DNA from: Rhizobium sp. LCM 4573
GTDB lineage: Bacteria > Pseudomonadota > Alphaproteobacteria > Rhizobiales > Rhizobiaceae
NCBI RefSeq assembly: GCF_001854865.1
Contig: NZ_MDDW01000026.1
Span: forward strand, 484,685-490,507
Direction: 5' to 3'
DNA length: 5,823 bases
Below the pieces are notes generated by a model. The model was not told the origin of the DNA and did not search any database. It saw only the letters and a list, made by a program, of their open reading frames with translations. The position numbers were made by a program, and so were the translations under genes. Numbering within the stretch: the first letter of the stretch is position 1; each line of letters begins with the position of its first letter. Below, piece by piece: positions 5,243-5,823 of this stretch.

Positions 5243-5823
5243 TCATCGGGTAACACCGCGGGCGCGATCGACGACGCGCCGCTGCCGCTCCGAAATGATC
5301 TCCTGGCTGCTCTGCAAGCGAACCGTCTGCTGCAAGACCTGCAGCCGATCCCGCATCGCCTCGAAAGCATGGCGCTGCGCCAGCGACACGCGATTGATGA
5401 CCTCCTTCTCGCCGCGCAGCATGGCATTTCTGCCGAAGCGCTCATCGAGAGCGTGGCTAACTGCGGCGAACTCTCGAGCGATACGCGGATCGAGCGAACT
5501 CGCGGCGACGTCGAGCTTGCCGCCCTTCTTCTTGATTTCCGCAGCCAGCCGCTTGAGCGCTTCCTCGGCGGCTTGCGACAGACCGGGAATCGCAACCGCC
5601 ATCCGCCGACGCTCTTCGGTGATATCTCTAGTTTCCGCGTCGAGGACACTGGCATAAGACTGGCCTAGAGAGCGGATGCGACTTGTCACGTCTGGCACTG
5701 CCTGCAATGCCTCTTTCCGCTCGCGTCCTGTGGCAATTAACTTGTCCATAATGCGGTCGGAACCGCGCAGAGCACCATAGGCGGCGGGATCGTCGCGGAC
5801 CGCCGCCGCGATCCGCTCGACGG
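5243..5823 (-). CDS. traA: C-terminal BID-like part of a TraA-type conjugative relaxase (5' part outside window)
   Basis: The frame is open from the right edge to a TGA at 5245-5243, giving the last 192 residues. The region is strongly helical and charged with no membrane segment. It has the pattern I associate with the end of Ti/symbiotic-plasmid TraA proteins: a DPAAYGALRG segment, a run of Arg/Glu-rich helix, an AIPGLSQAAEEALKRL motif, a conserved LDERFGRNAML block, and a basic tail (RQRRVVDRARGVTR). In that family this part is the BID domain, which with its basic tail serves as the type IV secretion signal that guides the relaxase and its bound DNA strand into the channel. The catalytic N-terminus and helicase motifs would lie beyond the edge. 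An internal ATG at 5749 is not a credible start because the frame continues upstream with good codon use. It could instead be a free BID-domain effector; the missing N-terminus decides. Confidence 0.6.
   Translation of the reverse strand, partial: VERIAAAVRDDPAAYGALRGSDRIMDKLIATGRERKEALQAVPDVTSRIRSLGQSYASVLDAETRDITEERRRMAVAIPGLSQAAEEALKRLAAEIKKKGGKLDVAASSLDPRIAREFAAVSHALDERFGRNAMLRGEKEVINRVSLAQRHAFEAMRDRLQVLQQTVRLQSSQEIISERQRRVVDRARGVTR

Noticed and set aside
4539..5246. Minus-strand open frame of 235 codons across the dyad region and DUF2218-like gene
   Set aside because: It looks low in conserved motifs, its end overlaps the luxI promoter region, and the opposite strand has a recognisable small domain with better support.
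5084..5668. Plus-strand open frames opposite the relaxase C-terminus
   Set aside because: They are shadows of the minus-strand frame that has the charged helical pattern and LDERFGRNAML-type block of TraA proteins.
1..5823. tRNA, rRNA, CRISPR array or insertion-sequence ends
   Set aside because: No cloverleaf, regularly spaced repeats, transposase motifs or terminal inverted repeats were visible on reading both strands.

Overview
The window looks like accessory DNA from an alphaproteobacterium of the Rhizobiales type, probably a conjugative plasmid or an integrative conjugative element. Three things point there. An open frame at the right edge reads like the C-terminal BID region of a TraA-type conjugative relaxase. 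A TraI/LuxI-type acyl-homoserine-lactone (AHL) synthase lies close by. The genes are GC-rich, with GC-biased third codon positions. The species cannot be fixed from the sequence.

Left block (1-1365). A flavin-dependent aromatic-ring-hydroxylase-type monooxygenase (minus strand, running off the left edge) is transcribed divergently from a MarR-family repressor (plus strand). The 52-bp gap between them holds two face-to-face sigma70-like promoters. A perfect 14-bp palindrome covers both -10 elements. This is a typical self-regulated, ligand-responsive repressor/catabolic-enzyme pair.

Middle block (1366-4506). A short stretch behind marR appears to hold a decayed, 5'-truncated gene fragment. 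Three minus-strand genes follow in the order of transcription luxI, then an OmpR/PhoB-like regulator, then an amidohydrolase-superfamily metalloenzyme. Gaps of 75 and 29 bp suggest one operon. The regulator keeps the phospho-acceptor Asp but lacks the acidic pair, the switch Thr/Ser and the Lys of a working receiver, so it probably does not use ordinary phosphotransfer. No LuxR-type receptor is visible. The amidohydrolase has the metal ligands of an enamidase-like enzyme, with Glu where many relatives carry a carboxylated Lys.

Right block (4507-5823). A 299-bp non-coding region upstream of luxI contains several perfect dyads that could be regulator boxes. A small DUF2218-like protein is encoded on the plus strand. 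The relaxase C-terminus converges on it from the right edge.

Taken together, the most interesting unit is a possible quorum-signal operon (AHL synthase, degenerate response regulator, amidohydrolase) next to a conjugation gene. The family assignments rest on visible motifs. The functional linkage of the operon is inference.
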